DNA from: Picochlorum sp. 'celeri'
Lineage: Eukaryota; Chlorophyta; Trebouxiophyceae
Assembly (NCBI GenBank): GCA_010909725.1
Contig: JAACMV010000003.1
Location: 1,054,001-1,118,000, forward strand
Length of the DNA stretch: 64,000 nucleotides
Direction: 5' to 3'
The notes beneath the pieces are model-generated. The model saw only the letters and a list, made by a program, of their open reading frames with translations. It did no database searches and was not told where the DNA came from. This document shows, piece by piece, positions 37,523-47,400 of the stretch. Positions within the stretch are counted from its first letter, which is position 1. Every line of letters begins with the position of its first letter. Position numbers and translations under genes: made by a program.

Positions 37523-38473
37523 ATGAGTACGAATCCGAAACGAGTATTATCCATCCAGAGCCATGTCGTTTCAGGGTGTGTTGGGAACAAATGTGCTGTG
37601 CTGCCGCTGAATAGGATGGGATTTGAGGTTGATGCGGTCAACAGTGTTCAATTTAGCAATCATACGGGGTATAGTTACTTTGAGGGACAGGTTATTGATG
37701 GGAAAGATCTTGGGAGTTTGATATCTGGCTTGGAGGTGAATGACTTGCTGTCAGGGTATAGCCACGTTCTTACTGGGTACATTGGGAGTGTGTCGATGCT
37801 GGAAAGCATTTCCAAGACTGTCAGGAAATTGAAAGAGTTGAATCCAGATCTAATATATGTGTGTGACCCCGTGTGCGGTGATGACGGCAGATTGTACTGC
37901 ACTCATTCTGATATTCCAGATGCATTTGACAAGGTGTTGCTGCCCTTGGCAACCATTATTACACCAAACCAATTCGAGGCAGAGCTCTTGACAGGTACCA
38001 AAATTTCTAGTATAGAGGATGCAGTCCGTGTGTGCCGATTATTGCATGACAAGGGACCTACCACGGTGATACTCAGCAGCCTGTCACTGCCAGAGGCAAA
38101 AGATACTATTTCCATCCTTGCCAGTGTCTCCTCGACAAATACAAGCGATGTTTTCATGATTGATGTTGAGAGGATTGATGGATACTTTACCGGAACAGGT
38201 GACTTGTTCTCTGCGTTGCTGCTGGGCTACATTGATAGGTATCCGAACAACTTTGGTCGGGCATTGGAAATTGCTGTGTCTGCGTTGCAGGTAGTTCTGA
38301 AGGATACAGCTGAAAAGGCGGAGCAATATTTACAAGAGAATCCAACAATAGAAAAGGGATCTGCAGCATGGTGGCGGTGTCGAGAGCTGAGATTGGTAGA
38401 GAATCAAGATGCACTGCTGAATCCTCCCATTCCTGTCAACCAACGATGTCGACACATCGACGATACAATATGA
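37523..38473 (+). CDS. PDXK: Pyridoxal kinase
   Basis: Starting at the ATG at 37523 (good context, caaaATGag) the protein has 316 residues; an ATG at 37496 would add nine residues not seen in the family. The N-terminus has RVLSIQSHVVSGCVGNK and AVNSVQFSNHTGY, both diagnostic of PdxK/PdxY. CDPVCGDDGRLY and TPNQFEAELLTG follow, and the ribokinase-fold anion hole is YFTGTGDLFSALLLGY. The enzyme phosphorylates pyridoxal, pyridoxine and pyridoxamine with ATP in the cytosolic vitamin B6 salvage pathway. Its stop is 2 bp from the convergent phosphoglycerate mutase stop, so the 3' UTRs must overlap. Confidence 0.95.
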   Translation: MSTNPKRVLSIQSHVVSGCVGNKCAVLPLNRMGFEVDAVNSVQFSNHTGYSYFEGQVIDGKDLGSLISGLEVNDLLSGYSHVLTGYIGSVSMLESISKTVRKLKELNPDLIYVCDPVCGDDGRLYCTHSDIPDAFDKVLLPLATIITPNQFEAELLTGTKISSIEDAVRVCRLLHDKGPTTVILSSLSLPEAKDTISILASVSSTNTSDVFMIDVERIDGYFTGTGDLFSALLLGYIDRYPNNFGRALEIAVSALQVVLKDTAEKAEQYLQENPTIEKGSAAWWRCRELRLVENQDALLNPPIPVNQRCRHIDDTI

Positions 38474-38475
38474 TA

Positions 38476-40039
38476 TCATGTAACAAGATCTGAAAACTTT
38501 TGCAGGGTAGGTATAATGAAATTTCCTGTGAACCGCCCCAGGTGCCCCTTGGTGGACTCTATCTCATCAAAGCATGTAACTGGATCAACAAACCTATGCG
38601 GAATAGAACCAACCATGTTTCTTTCAACACAGCGTTTCCATGACAAATCTGAATCATCCTTGGATGATACGATCATCTCAGGTTTTGGCAACGGTCCGAG
38701 CGGGATCGTACTGACAATGTCACGGCCACCAAGCACCTCCACTGCTCTGTTCACAGTACTCACTGCAAAAGGAACAGGTTCGTGAGAATGGTCACCAAAC
38801 TCCACTGGAGTCGAATGATCACCAGTAATGCCAATCACAACATCCTTTCCAGCCTCATACAGCATGCGAATCAACTGACCCACCATGGCATCCACAACAT
38901 CTATACATGCCATCTTCAACTTGGTGTTTCCATCATGCCCAGCATCATCCACCGCCTTGACATGAAGAAACCCAAACTCAAACCCTTCCATACACATCGC
39001 ATCTACCATAACTTGTGCCTTTTTACTAAAATCAGATCTATAATCTCCCGTCGCTCCTGGAGCATCAAGCACAGTCATGCCAACACTCATACCCACACCA
39101 GCAATAATCTTTGTTGGAGCCACCATACATGAGCTTGCGAATCCATGTTTTGTATTAAAATCATCGAGAGACAATCGGCAGCCACATCCCCGCAAGAGGA
39201 CAACATTCGCCGCATCTTTCCCTTGCGTTCTCCTCTCTTCATTAATTGGATGCTCCCGCAGTTTGGACCGTATACAATCTGATGCTGCATTCACCACCTC
39301 TGCTGTATGCACAGCGGCAGCATCGTCTTGATCTAATGCGGATGCTTTCTCTAATAATAGATTATCCTTCAAAGGATCAGTTCCTTGGATGGCATCTGTC
39401 AATCCAGGACCTCGAATCACCACACCACACCGATGCTCTGTTGCATACTTGACAAACATGGTATACTCACCGTCGAATCCAGGAATCTTTGTCCCATTCA
39501 AATCCTGACATAACAACGGACCTTCTCGCTCAAAGTTTCTATCTGCCCGCCTTTTGACCACCACACCAGTCTCCTCATCGATAACTGCAAAATTGCTCTT
39601 GAAAGCAATATCCCCAGGAAGCATCTCCATCCCAGCCCCCATACTCTCAAACGCACCCCTACCTCTATAATACACTCTAGGATCGTATCCAAACAATGAC
39701 ATGTGAGCTGTATCACTGCCACATGCCAAACCAGGCTCCACTGGGTCCATCAGTCCATTCACTCCTGACCCTGCATGCATTCACATCATGACAATGACCC
39801 ACAGAGCACAACACACACCCTCATATAACCCATATACAAAACGCACGTGCTATACTGTCCAGAAAAGGTGTCGACGTTGACTGTAATGGGGTAGAATATG
39901 AAACTGAAGGGTCGCCGTGGTCAAGGCAGTCTCCCTCCAGCCCACCAGAGTGTCTCGTGTTTTGCAAGGGAATGGAGACATCGCCCACCCCGTCGATGAG
40001 AACAAAAAGAATGGGTCTCTTTTCCTCCTCCTGTGTCAT
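38476..40039 (-). CDS. 2,3-bisphosphoglycerate-independent phosphoglycerate mutase, archaeal (ApgM) type
   Basis: Two exons are inferred: 40039-39847 and 39770-38476, separated by a 76-nt intron (GTGCGT...CATGCAG), giving 495 residues. The metal-binding N-terminus is LFVLIDGVGDV. Across the junction the frame reads DSIARSGVNGLMDP, the conserved 'TPNLD.LA..G..GL..P' region. GSDTAHMSLFGYDPRVYYRGRG carries the catalytic Ser position of the alkaline-phosphatase superfamily. The C-terminal metal sites are VDDAGHDGN and TGDHSTPVEFGDHSHEPVPF. The enzyme interconverts 3- and 2-phosphoglycerate in glycolysis. Plants normally use a different iPGM family (GpmI type), so the archaeal-type enzyme in an alga is notable. 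The frame opens upstream only through TTG, so the ATG at 40039 is used. Confidence 0.92.
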
Positions 40040-40063
40040 CTCATGCAATTGATCCAATTGGAA

Positions 40064-40209
40064 ATGGCAGAGAAACGTGATTGTACGTTTCTTTATAGAG
40101 CAGAATCGCCTTCAACAGAGATTGATGAAAGCCTTCGGTCAAATGATTTCAACGATAGGTGGTATCATAGTATTGGATGGATGTGGGTTCCGTGTCATCC
40201 TTGGGACAG
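40064..40209 (+). other. Possible upstream in-frame exon of the DUF1517 gene
   Basis: An ATG at 40064 opens a 49-codon frame ending at a consensus donor (gacag|gtatgt at 40209/40210). A good acceptor, gaatag, ends at 40298. Joining the two restores the frame exactly into the DUF1517 protein start (reading ...HPWDRQN-MAYMASIS). The peptide (MAEKRDCTFLYRAE..., WYHSIGWMWVPCHPWDR) is not transit-peptide-like. Either the gene has two N-termini with different targeting, or this is a separate short transcript or 5' leader. The start lies only 24 bp from the divergent phosphoglycerate mutase ATG. Confidence 0.35.
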
Positions 40210-40305
40210 GTATGTACAATATATTTCCATCCTTTACATAGAAATCATAAAGAATTTATTATATCAAGTATCTCGCGAATGAATTAACGAGGGAATAGGC
40301 AAAAC

Positions 40306-40971
40306 ATGGCATATATGGCGTCAATCTCTGTATCAGTGTCTCGTCGTCCACAAATTGGACCACAGACCGTAAGTCTGTCAAGCTCTAATCGAGCTTTGGG
40401 AAGCAAAGCATTGATTTCAATGCGTAAAACTTCAACAGTTGCAGTCGCCAAGGCTGAAAGGACTGGTGTGGTGTCTCGAGCGAGTCAGGATGATGTGGCA
40501 GAGTTGAAGAAGGTTCCAGAGCCACAAACACGCTCATGTGTGGACCAAGAGGAAGGGTCGAAGGATTTTAAGCGAATGGTTTCTGCTGGTCTGCTCGCAA
40601 CTCTGATTATGGCGGGGACTGCATTTGCGCATCCTGAGGAAGCGTATGCTGCCAGAAGTGGAGGGCGAGTTGGTGGTAGCTCATTTTCGAGACGTAGTGC
40701 TCCGCCTCCGAGGGCGGCGCCTGGTGGAGGAGCTGTACGTAATTATAATTATTACAGCGCTCCGCCGTTGGTGTCTCCATATGGATTTGGAATCCCATTC
40801 TTTGGAGGGGGGATGTATGCCCCATTCCCTCTGTTTGGTTTGGGAAGCATCTTCAACATTATCATCCTGATGTTCATGGTGAATGTTGTGTTCAACGTTG
40901 TGACGGCATTTACAAACTCCAAAGGCGGTAAGGGACGCGATGACAGCTGGGACGATGATGATCGATGGTAA
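40306..40971 (+). CDS. Short DUF1517-type plastid membrane protein
   Basis: This 221-residue protein begins with a typical chloroplast transit peptide (SVSVSRRPQIGPQTVSLSSS). A hydrophobic stretch near residues 90-110 (VSAGLLATLIMAGTAFAHPE) resembles a thylakoid-transfer or membrane segment. The mature part has RSGGRVGGSSFSRRSAPPP and a Tyr/Pro/Gly-rich loop, then a second hydrophobic helix (FGLGSIFNIIILMFMVNVVF) and an acidic end (DDSWDDDDRW). The GRVGGSSF motif and following helix match the N-terminal half of the DUF1517 family. I recall that Arabidopsis FLAP1, which affects photoprotection in fluctuating light, belongs to it. The usual C-terminal globular half is absent and the frame closes cleanly, so this is a short form or lacks a 3' exon. 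An optional upstream exon is listed separately. Confidence 0.75.
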   Translation: MAYMASISVSVSRRPQIGPQTVSLSSSNRALGSKALISMRKTSTVAVAKAERTGVVSRASQDDVAELKKVPEPQTRSCVDQEEGSKDFKRMVSAGLLATLIMAGTAFAHPEEAYAARSGGRVGGSSFSRRSAPPPRAAPGGGAVRNYNYYSAPPLVSPYGFGIPFFGGGMYAPFPLFGLGSIFNIIILMFMVNVVFNVVTAFTNSKGGKGRDDSWDDDDRW

Positions 40972-41051
40972 AGTACTGTACAACACATGTGGTCCAGTAT
41001 TCTCAGAGACGAGAGGGACTGCAGAGAACAGAATGAATATGTGACGCATGA

Positions 41052-41074
41052 ATTATTATTATTATTATTATTAT
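41052..41074. repeat. (ATT)n microsatellite
   Basis: About seven ATT units occupy the gap between the DUF1517 gene and the convergent CruP stop. It is a simple repeat in non-coding DNA, useful only as a polymorphic marker. Confidence 0.95.
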
Positions 41075-41107
41075 AGTACTATGGAGAGATCATGTAAATC
41101 GAACAAT

Positions 41108-42934
41108 TCATGAATGTGCATCTAGGCCAGAGCCAAATGTCCATCGCTCCAAGGCACGAAGAGCAATAAAGCGTTGTTTTGGATCTGTCACTCGAGCTTC
41201 AATCGTTTCCTTGATATTCTTTTCTGTTGCTGTTGATGATAACCATGTGTATACGACAAGAGCTATATAATGTGTAATGAAATCGGTCAGCGCTGGGAGG
41301 CCTACAGTTTGCATAATGACTGGGACAAACAAAGGGGAACTCTTCATTTGGCTAAGAAGAGTTTCTGTCAAAGGCCTTGCCTGAATCACATCCTGCAGGA
41401 ATGGCTTTAAAACTGCGTCGCCCTTTTGATCCATGATTTTGAAATTCATCCCCAATAAGCGATTGATGAAGTTCACATTGTAGCGGGATGCACCAGCTGG
41501 AATTGACATGGCCTTTTGAAACATCCATGCAACGCTCAGCGAAGGATTGTATGCGTTAATGTACCTGAGGCTCCATTTATCCAGACATTCGTATCGAATG
41601 GCGTCCTCTATCGCATTTGTAAGTCGGCCGAGGTGTCTGGTCAGAGCTGCAAAGCCTCCAAATGACAATGGGCTCTGAATCCCTGATGCATCCCCAATGG
41701 CAAGTATTCTGTCAAATGATGGTTGGAGTGGAGAGTCTCTATACGTCGGGAACAATCCAAATAAAATTCTTTGTACTTGTATATCATCTAGGGTCGAAAT
41801 ACCTTGGTATTTGGGCATTTCTCTCCAATAATGCTCCATCATGTCCAGGAATGAGGGACGATCAGCTTCTGCATCCATGTATGAAAACATGTATGTTGTT
41901 CTATCAGTTGGGCCGCTTCCTGCAGGAAATGCCTCCCAAAACATTTGTGTATTCCTACATCCAGCGTGCTCTGCATTTGGAGACTCTGATGGGGAGATGG
42001 TTCGAATGATATCACCATGGGAATTGTCTGTAAATCCTCTTCCACAGGACCCTACAACAAGACAGACACCATCAGGTTTCTGGCCATGCCGGACCTGTCG
42101 AACAATTGGACTCTGATTTCCCATACAATCTATGAATAATTTACTCGCGAGAGCCAAGGTCTTTTCCTGCGATTGATTTCTCACTCTGGCTTGAACCCCG
42201 TTTGGATGCACCCATATCTTTTCCAGAGCAGCAGATTCCACAACGAGCCCACCTGCATTTTCATAATTCTCGCGTACATGATCTATCAATGTTTTAGGGC
42301 TTACACCAAGATTCAGAACATCGCGGGTGACAATATCCTCGCTCCCATGGAATCCAGCCCTGATTGGATTGAACTCAATGGTGATGGAATCATCAGCCTG
42401 TTCTTTTGACACAACCCCTGCATCCACCAATGCATACAATTCTTCCCTGGATATATTCCAGTCCTGATCTCTCCCTCGTAACGCCCCTCGCTCTATAATT
42501 GCCGTTCTCAATCCACGTGCCTGAAGTGCCATGGCCAAAAAGACACCCAATGTTCCTCCTCCAACAATGACATCCAACCCTGGAACCGCAGGAAGGGCAT
42601 CCTTTGTCACCTTGACTGTCTTTGGAGGCAATCCATAGACGGTTCGATTCCTCAAATCGCTCCAAGCTGCGTCCAATCTCTGAAAACTCTGCAGTGTTGT
42701 TGCACCACCAGCTCCACCACTGGTGCCACGATCCGCCGATGAAGCAGCATCCATGCGCTCAAACATTTTCTCAGTCAATGTTCCTGTAATCTGGTCCACT
42801 GTATTGTGTCCAGAATTGATATGAGCAGAGGCGACTATTTTCTTCCCAACACTCCTCCTGGTTGTTGGAGTAGTAGTCCCAGGACGGAGGAATTGAATCC
42901 TCTGTCCCATGCCTCGATGTGAGGCCAATTCCAT
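41108..42934 (-). CDS. CruP: CruP-type lycopene-cyclase-like flavoprotein
   Basis: The ATG at 42934 gives 608 residues; the frame extends 16 codons further only through GTG. A Thr/Arg-rich transit peptide (RPGTTTPTTRRSVGKK) leads to a helical stretch. The FAD-binding dinucleotide fold follows: DVIVGGGTLGVFLA, then IIERGALRGRDQDWNIS. Later come FIDCMGNQSPIVRQVRHGQKP, RTTYMFSYMDAE and LAIGDASGIQSPLSFGGF, the C-terminal FAD motif. This is the CruA/CruP family found in cyanobacteria, green algae and plants. CruA cyclises lycopene; plant CruP is linked to oxidative-stress tolerance in the plastid rather than robust cyclase activity. RDQDWNIS and the DASG...GGF motifs place it near CruP. The last 100 residues include a possible membrane-associated helix (ITHYIALVVYTWL). 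Confidence 0.88.
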   Translation of the reverse strand: MELASHRGMGQRIQFLRPGTTTPTTRRSVGKKIVASAHINSGHNTVDQITGTLTEKMFERMDAASSADRGTSGGAGGATTLQSFQRLDAAWSDLRNRTVYGLPPKTVKVTKDALPAVPGLDVIVGGGTLGVFLAMALQARGLRTAIIERGALRGRDQDWNISREELYALVDAGVVSKEQADDSITIEFNPIRAGFHGSEDIVTRDVLNLGVSPKTLIDHVRENYENAGGLVVESAALEKIWVHPNGVQARVRNQSQEKTLALASKLFIDCMGNQSPIVRQVRHGQKPDGVCLVVGSCGRGFTDNSHGDIIRTISPSESPNAEHAGCRNTQMFWEAFPAGSGPTDRTTYMFSYMDAEADRPSFLDMMEHYWREMPKYQGISTLDDIQVQRILFGLFPTYRDSPLQPSFDRILAIGDASGIQSPLSFGGFAALTRHLGRLTNAIEDAIRYECLDKWSLRYINAYNPSLSVAWMFQKAMSIPAGASRYNVNFINRLLGMNFKIMDQKGDAVLKPFLQDVIQARPLTETLLSQMKSSPLFVPVIMQTVGLPALTDFITHYIALVVYTWLSSTATEKNIKETIEARVTDPKQRFIALRALERWTFGSGLDAHS

Positions 42935-43132
42935 CTTGATGTATCTGCATATATGACGTATGGGAAGGTGCTGGATGGCCACCAGTGTTGTGCTGTTTCT
43001 GTTTTTGAAATACGCCCGTCAAGGAATTTGAGAATTTTCAAAAAACCATCATCGGATCATGATGCTTCCTGATGAGGACAGAACTCTGCATTAGTTAGTA
43101 TTCTTTAACATTAAAGAGAGTGTTGAATTGAA

Positions 43133-43531
43133 ATGCTGCTTCGTGTCTGTCGACAAATAGCCCAGGCTGGTGGACTAGGACCCACTCTGGTACCCACAAC
43201 TACAGTTGTTGTTTGTCCTCATATGTTCCAGATCCGCAACAGTAGTAGTGCGTCAGATATAGAAAAGTCCCTAGAAAATATTAATGGGTTATTTGTGGAA
43301 GCTCGAGACGAGATTGAGTATGCGAATGAGGATTTGGAGACTGTGTACTTCAACGAGTCCTTCAAAGAAGCCAAGGAACGAGTGCATTCGTGCCTTGACG
43401 CATACAAAGAGCTGCTGGACTCGTTTGGTGACGATGAGCAAGGTAGGGGTAAGATTGAGAGGAGCATGGGCATGAAGATGGAGCAGCTCAAGGCAGAATT
43501 AGACCTCTTGGACAAGCACTTGTTAGAGTAG
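43133..43531 (+). CDS. Embryogenesis-like family protein, probably mitochondrial
   Basis: This 132-residue protein has an N-terminal organelle presequence (MLLRVCRQIAQAGG). A short helical domain follows, with ENINGLFVEARDEIEYANED, ETVYFNESFKEAKERV and ERSMGMKMEQLKAEL. These match the plant 'embryogenesis-like protein' family, where 'EARDEIE.A....ETVYFNE...A' and 'IQRSMGLKIEQLKAEL' are conserved. The function is not established; the helices suggest a small assembly or scaffold protein. It is divergent from CruP (about 200 bp between starts) and its stop is 21 bp from the convergent ELL-like stop. Confidence 0.8.
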   Translation: MLLRVCRQIAQAGGLGPTLVPTTTVVVCPHMFQIRNSSSASDIEKSLENINGLFVEARDEIEYANEDLETVYFNESFKEAKERVHSCLDAYKELLDSFGDDEQGRGKIERSMGMKMEQLKAELDLLDKHLLE

Positions 43532-43552
43532 TAGTAACATAAACAGCATTTA

Positions 43553-44341
43553 TTAAAATCTCTCCTGATATCGCTCGATGTGATATTTAATGCGCTCTAG
43601 ATGCTCTCGTACTTGCGTGTACATGTTGTATAATGAAGTCTTCTGAGATTCTTCCTGTGCAGTCTGCATCATCCGCAGCTGCTGGTGAATTCGGAATGCA
43701 GTGGCATATTTCTCCTCGTATTCTGCACAGTACAAGTCATACTCCTCTTCTGTTTCTATATCCCGACTCCATCCACCTCGCTCTCCGAATCCAGTCACAA
43801 GGCCATCCATGGACTGCTCTTCTTGAGAAGGATGAGCAATGTGGCTAATAGCAGGGTCACGATGAAATTCTTCACGTAGCACGTACATCCCCGGTGGTTT
43901 ATATACACATATCTGCTTCAACAATACTGACAGTTCTTCTTGATTCACGTATCGCACACTCTCCTGCTTTGCACACGAGCCTCGGCATCCAACCACTGAC
44001 ACACCCTTGGTTTCCAAAAGTTTCTTCTTCAGCTGGGTCATACCACACGGCTTCGCGGACAGTATAGATATCACACATGACTTTAAGGACATTTTTTTAT
44101 TCTCAGAACCGCGGTTCTGCTCCCTATTGCGGCTAGAGTCTCGCTGCAGCGGTGATGAAAATGCATGTTTAAGATTCTCACTTGTCGTCGTACTCGCTGT
44201 TTCTTGTGATACAGTGCTAGCTAATCGACATGATTCTTCATTTAATCGCTCTGTTGTGCAGGGAACAGAGCATTCTGTTCTATCCGTGACAACAGTAGAA
44301 TTCCTCTTCTCATGAGCAAGGTCGTTTGTCTGCATTGCCAT
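43553..44341 (-). CDS. ELL-like RNA polymerase II elongation factor (winged helix + occludin/ELL domain)
   Basis: A 262-residue protein. Residues 1-80 are Ser/Thr/Glu-rich and probably disordered. Residues about 85-157 resemble the winged helix of ELL (LKSCVISILSAKPCGMTQLK, then LSVLLKQICVYKPPGMYVL), corresponding to '..VI.LLALKP....L...L ... LL..V.......Y.L.'. Residues 195-262 form an occludin/ELL-type helical domain (IETEEEYDLYCAEYEEKYAT, ending REHLERIKYHIERYQERF). ELL stimulates Pol II elongation in super elongation complexes with EAF and AFF proteins in animals. The N-terminal ELL domain is missing, as in short protist versions. The weakest link is the divergence of the winged helix; the C-terminal pattern is the better evidence. 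Confidence 0.65.
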   Translation of the reverse strand: MAMQTNDLAHEKRNSTVVTDRTECSVPCTTERLNEESCRLASTVSQETASTTTSENLKHAFSSPLQRDSSRNREQNRGSENKKMSLKSCVISILSAKPCGMTQLKKKLLETKGVSVVGCRGSCAKQESVRYVNQEELSVLLKQICVYKPPGMYVLREEFHRDPAISHIAHPSQEEQSMDGLVTGFGERGGWSRDIETEEEYDLYCAEYEEKYATAFRIHQQLRMMQTAQEESQKTSLYNMYTQVREHLERIKYHIERYQERF

Positions 44342-44468
44342 GATGGCCCCGTTAAATTTGGGGTCTATTGCCGTCTAGAGAAATAAATAAAACAGAGTTC
44401 TATATGAAGAAACGCTATGCGGTATTACACATGTGGTAACCCAATTAAAAATTAAAAAAAAAACATGT

Positions 44469-47400
44469 TCAACGACGAGCAGACGGTGGGGGAGATGTGC
44501 TCATGGCAGCGTCCATGTCCCCCTGGAGACTTCTGGGGGCACTTGTTCCTGCAGCAGAGGGGATTCCTTGTTCGTTTGTGCGGATCTTTTGGACAGAATT
44601 TCCATCATGGACAGGTTGATCAGGTTGCGACATGGGGGACAAGATTGCATCATCCTCGTCACAAGCACCCGTTTCGCTATCCATTGCAGAGTGCAAGCGT
44701 GATCTCTTCGTACCTGTCGACTTTGACTGACCCTTTTTCTTATGCACAGTCCTCATCCACTTTCCAAATTTCAAAAGATTGTCAAACTCTCGTTTGAACA
44801 CGTCAATGTCATGAAGGCCAAAGCCCTCAAGATTGTGTGTATCTGGGTCACACATGAACTTCTCTGGGAACACACCTGGCAAGGTCTGGCACAAAATCTC
44901 CATGAATGCCATGATGGTTGGCCTTTCTTTCTGGACGTCACTCCGTAGAAATTCAAAAAATGCATTTGTCATTGCATCTCTTTCATCCTTTAGAGCATCG
45001 AACGACGCTTTATAATCCTTGGACTTATAATGATTTTGCCCCCCGCTGTTCACGATGGCATTTTCAAAATCACCAACACCCTGGAAACCCACAATGCTCC
45101 AATCGATATCAGCATCTCTATTCCTGATAGACTCTAAAGGCATCCTATCTTTGAAAGGTTCAACACCACTTGACCACAAATACGTCTCTTTTGTTTTCGC
45201 AAAATCGAAATCTTTGTGCATGTGACGATGATGACAGCAGGCACAACATGCTATGAGCAAGAATATTCTGGATTTCTGTTCATGTCTTATTTTCCTCAGG
45301 TCCTCTGCTCCCGTACGAGGATCTCGTGGAGTAGCATTGGGATCCACCTCTTTTTTACCCCAAACATTGAGCAGAAATTCAGAGAAAGATTCGTCATAGA
45401 CCGGTACATGAGGTTTTCCCTTGGAGTCGCCCATGATGTTTTTCAGCAAGCCCTTTGCCGTGGTAGCAGAGTCTTGTTCTACCTTTCCTGATTTCTCCGT
45501 CTCCAATGATCCTTCGATGATACTGGTTATCATGCCAATATCTTTGTCCATCATGGCTTTGAGGACTCGTACTTGCAGCCAAAACTTCTCCTCAAATGAA
45601 TTCATCACAGGTGCACTCCAAGATTGAGGTGTAGATTGAGTGTTTGTATTTACCGGAGTTCCGGCAGGCTCCAGGCCCGTAGAAGTTCTCATCGGTGTAC
45701 TGGGATTCTCTTGGATTGCAGAGAGTCCCTCAGTAAATTCGGAAGCCGCAGGAGTGCATGGTGCATTGGCGTCCACAGAAGCATCATCATGTGATGTATC
45801 AGAAAAATCCCAGCTGGGCACGATTATTGTTGCGATTTTATCCGATACTTTTGGATCAACCCTCAATGCTCTTCCATCTTTTTGAGTGATGTCAGAGGGT
45901 GACTTACCAGGGTTCACAATGAGGGCTGCATCGATTGAAGGAAGGTCCACCCCAATACCAACTAGTTTGACATTGAACAACACTCCTCGGCGAGCTTGAC
46001 AGAAGCAAGAGATGGTGTCTTGCTGATCCTCGTATGACATGTCAAAGTCGTCTTCATCTTCAGCAGAAGCATCTGATGTGTATATGATTCCTGTGAAGAA
46101 CTCCTCTGTCTCTGGGAAACGTCCCCTGGCATACTTGTCCAGCAGTGCATCGAAGATTCTCTTGCAAATCTTTGACTCCTCTGTCTTCAGGCAAAACACC
46201 AACGCCGTTCTAATTGGTTTCTCACTCTCTTCAAGCATGAAACAATCAAGCAAAAGTTTCATCGACCTAAAATGGTGAGCGGTTCCATCGACAATAGTAC
46301 CATCAATGGTCAGGCGCCACTGCACTTTGTTGGGGCTTTTCACCACGATTTGTTCCTGCATCTTTTGGTCAGATACTTTGGATTTGCCGAAAATAGCGTC
46401 GAGATATTCGGTGCCCTCCAAATTATACCTTTGATACTCCAACTGAGGGATTTTCTTCCGCTCAAGCATAATCAACCTGGGTTTTGCCAGGCAATTTAAC
46501 TCCATGCACTCTTGGTAGCCGAGTTTGTGGATCACAGGACCAATCCTATTCTTTGGACCAAGACCTGTCATATCATGGATAGAAAATCCTCTTCTCTCAT
46601 TCCATGGCACAAAAATCTTATTGAGTTCCTTGTTTACTCCATAGCAAATCGAGTTGTGATCTATTTCGAGATAGATACCAGTTTCCGGATTGCTGCATCT
46701 AACCACTCCAAAATACTCAGGATTGCCATCATCGTCCAGCACTATATCATAGCACTCGATATGATCTGGCGACGTATACACGATTTGATCCTTGACATAG
46801 AATACAACAATGCCTCGTCTCTCGTTATTCGCCTGATTTTGAAAATATGACCAATCATACTGGTCTCCTCCTGTGTTGTTTTCCAAGCGGAACAGCATAT
46901 CTTCTGACAGCAAATCGATGGGGCTCCATTGCTTTGTATCGTACCCATTTAAAGTCTGTTCATTGTTTCCCGCAAAGTTTCGCAACTTTTCAACATCAAT
47001 TTGAGGGAAAATTCGACTGCTTGGGAGAGACAAATAGGTGGCATTTTGGTCCAAGGAAAATTCCTGATTTTCTGGGGTTTCATCTGGAAACATCATGTGG
47101 ACATTATCAAGGTCATACTTGGGTGACGCAGTAAAACTCAGTCCAATATATGTTGGCAAATAAAGACTCGCTGAGTAGCTTTTGCTACCTCGACCAACAG
47201 CGGTATGCGCTTCATCTCGCACAGTCACACCAAATAGGGGGGCAGTGGGGACTCTCTGGTACAGTTCCAAATTAATCCTTCGCATTGTCTTCATCAATAC
47301 CTTACCACCCTGATATGTCGTAAAAAATCTGCAGAGGTGCAATGTGTGAGTGTCCTTGTGATGCTTGAAGACGGAGAACAAGTTCTCACTGGTTATCAGC

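Noticed and set aside
39917..40282. Independent 121-residue plus-strand gene upstream of the DUF1517 gene
   Set aside because: Its first third overlaps the phosphoglycerate mutase first exon in antisense. Only the part from 40064 is considered, as a possible exon.
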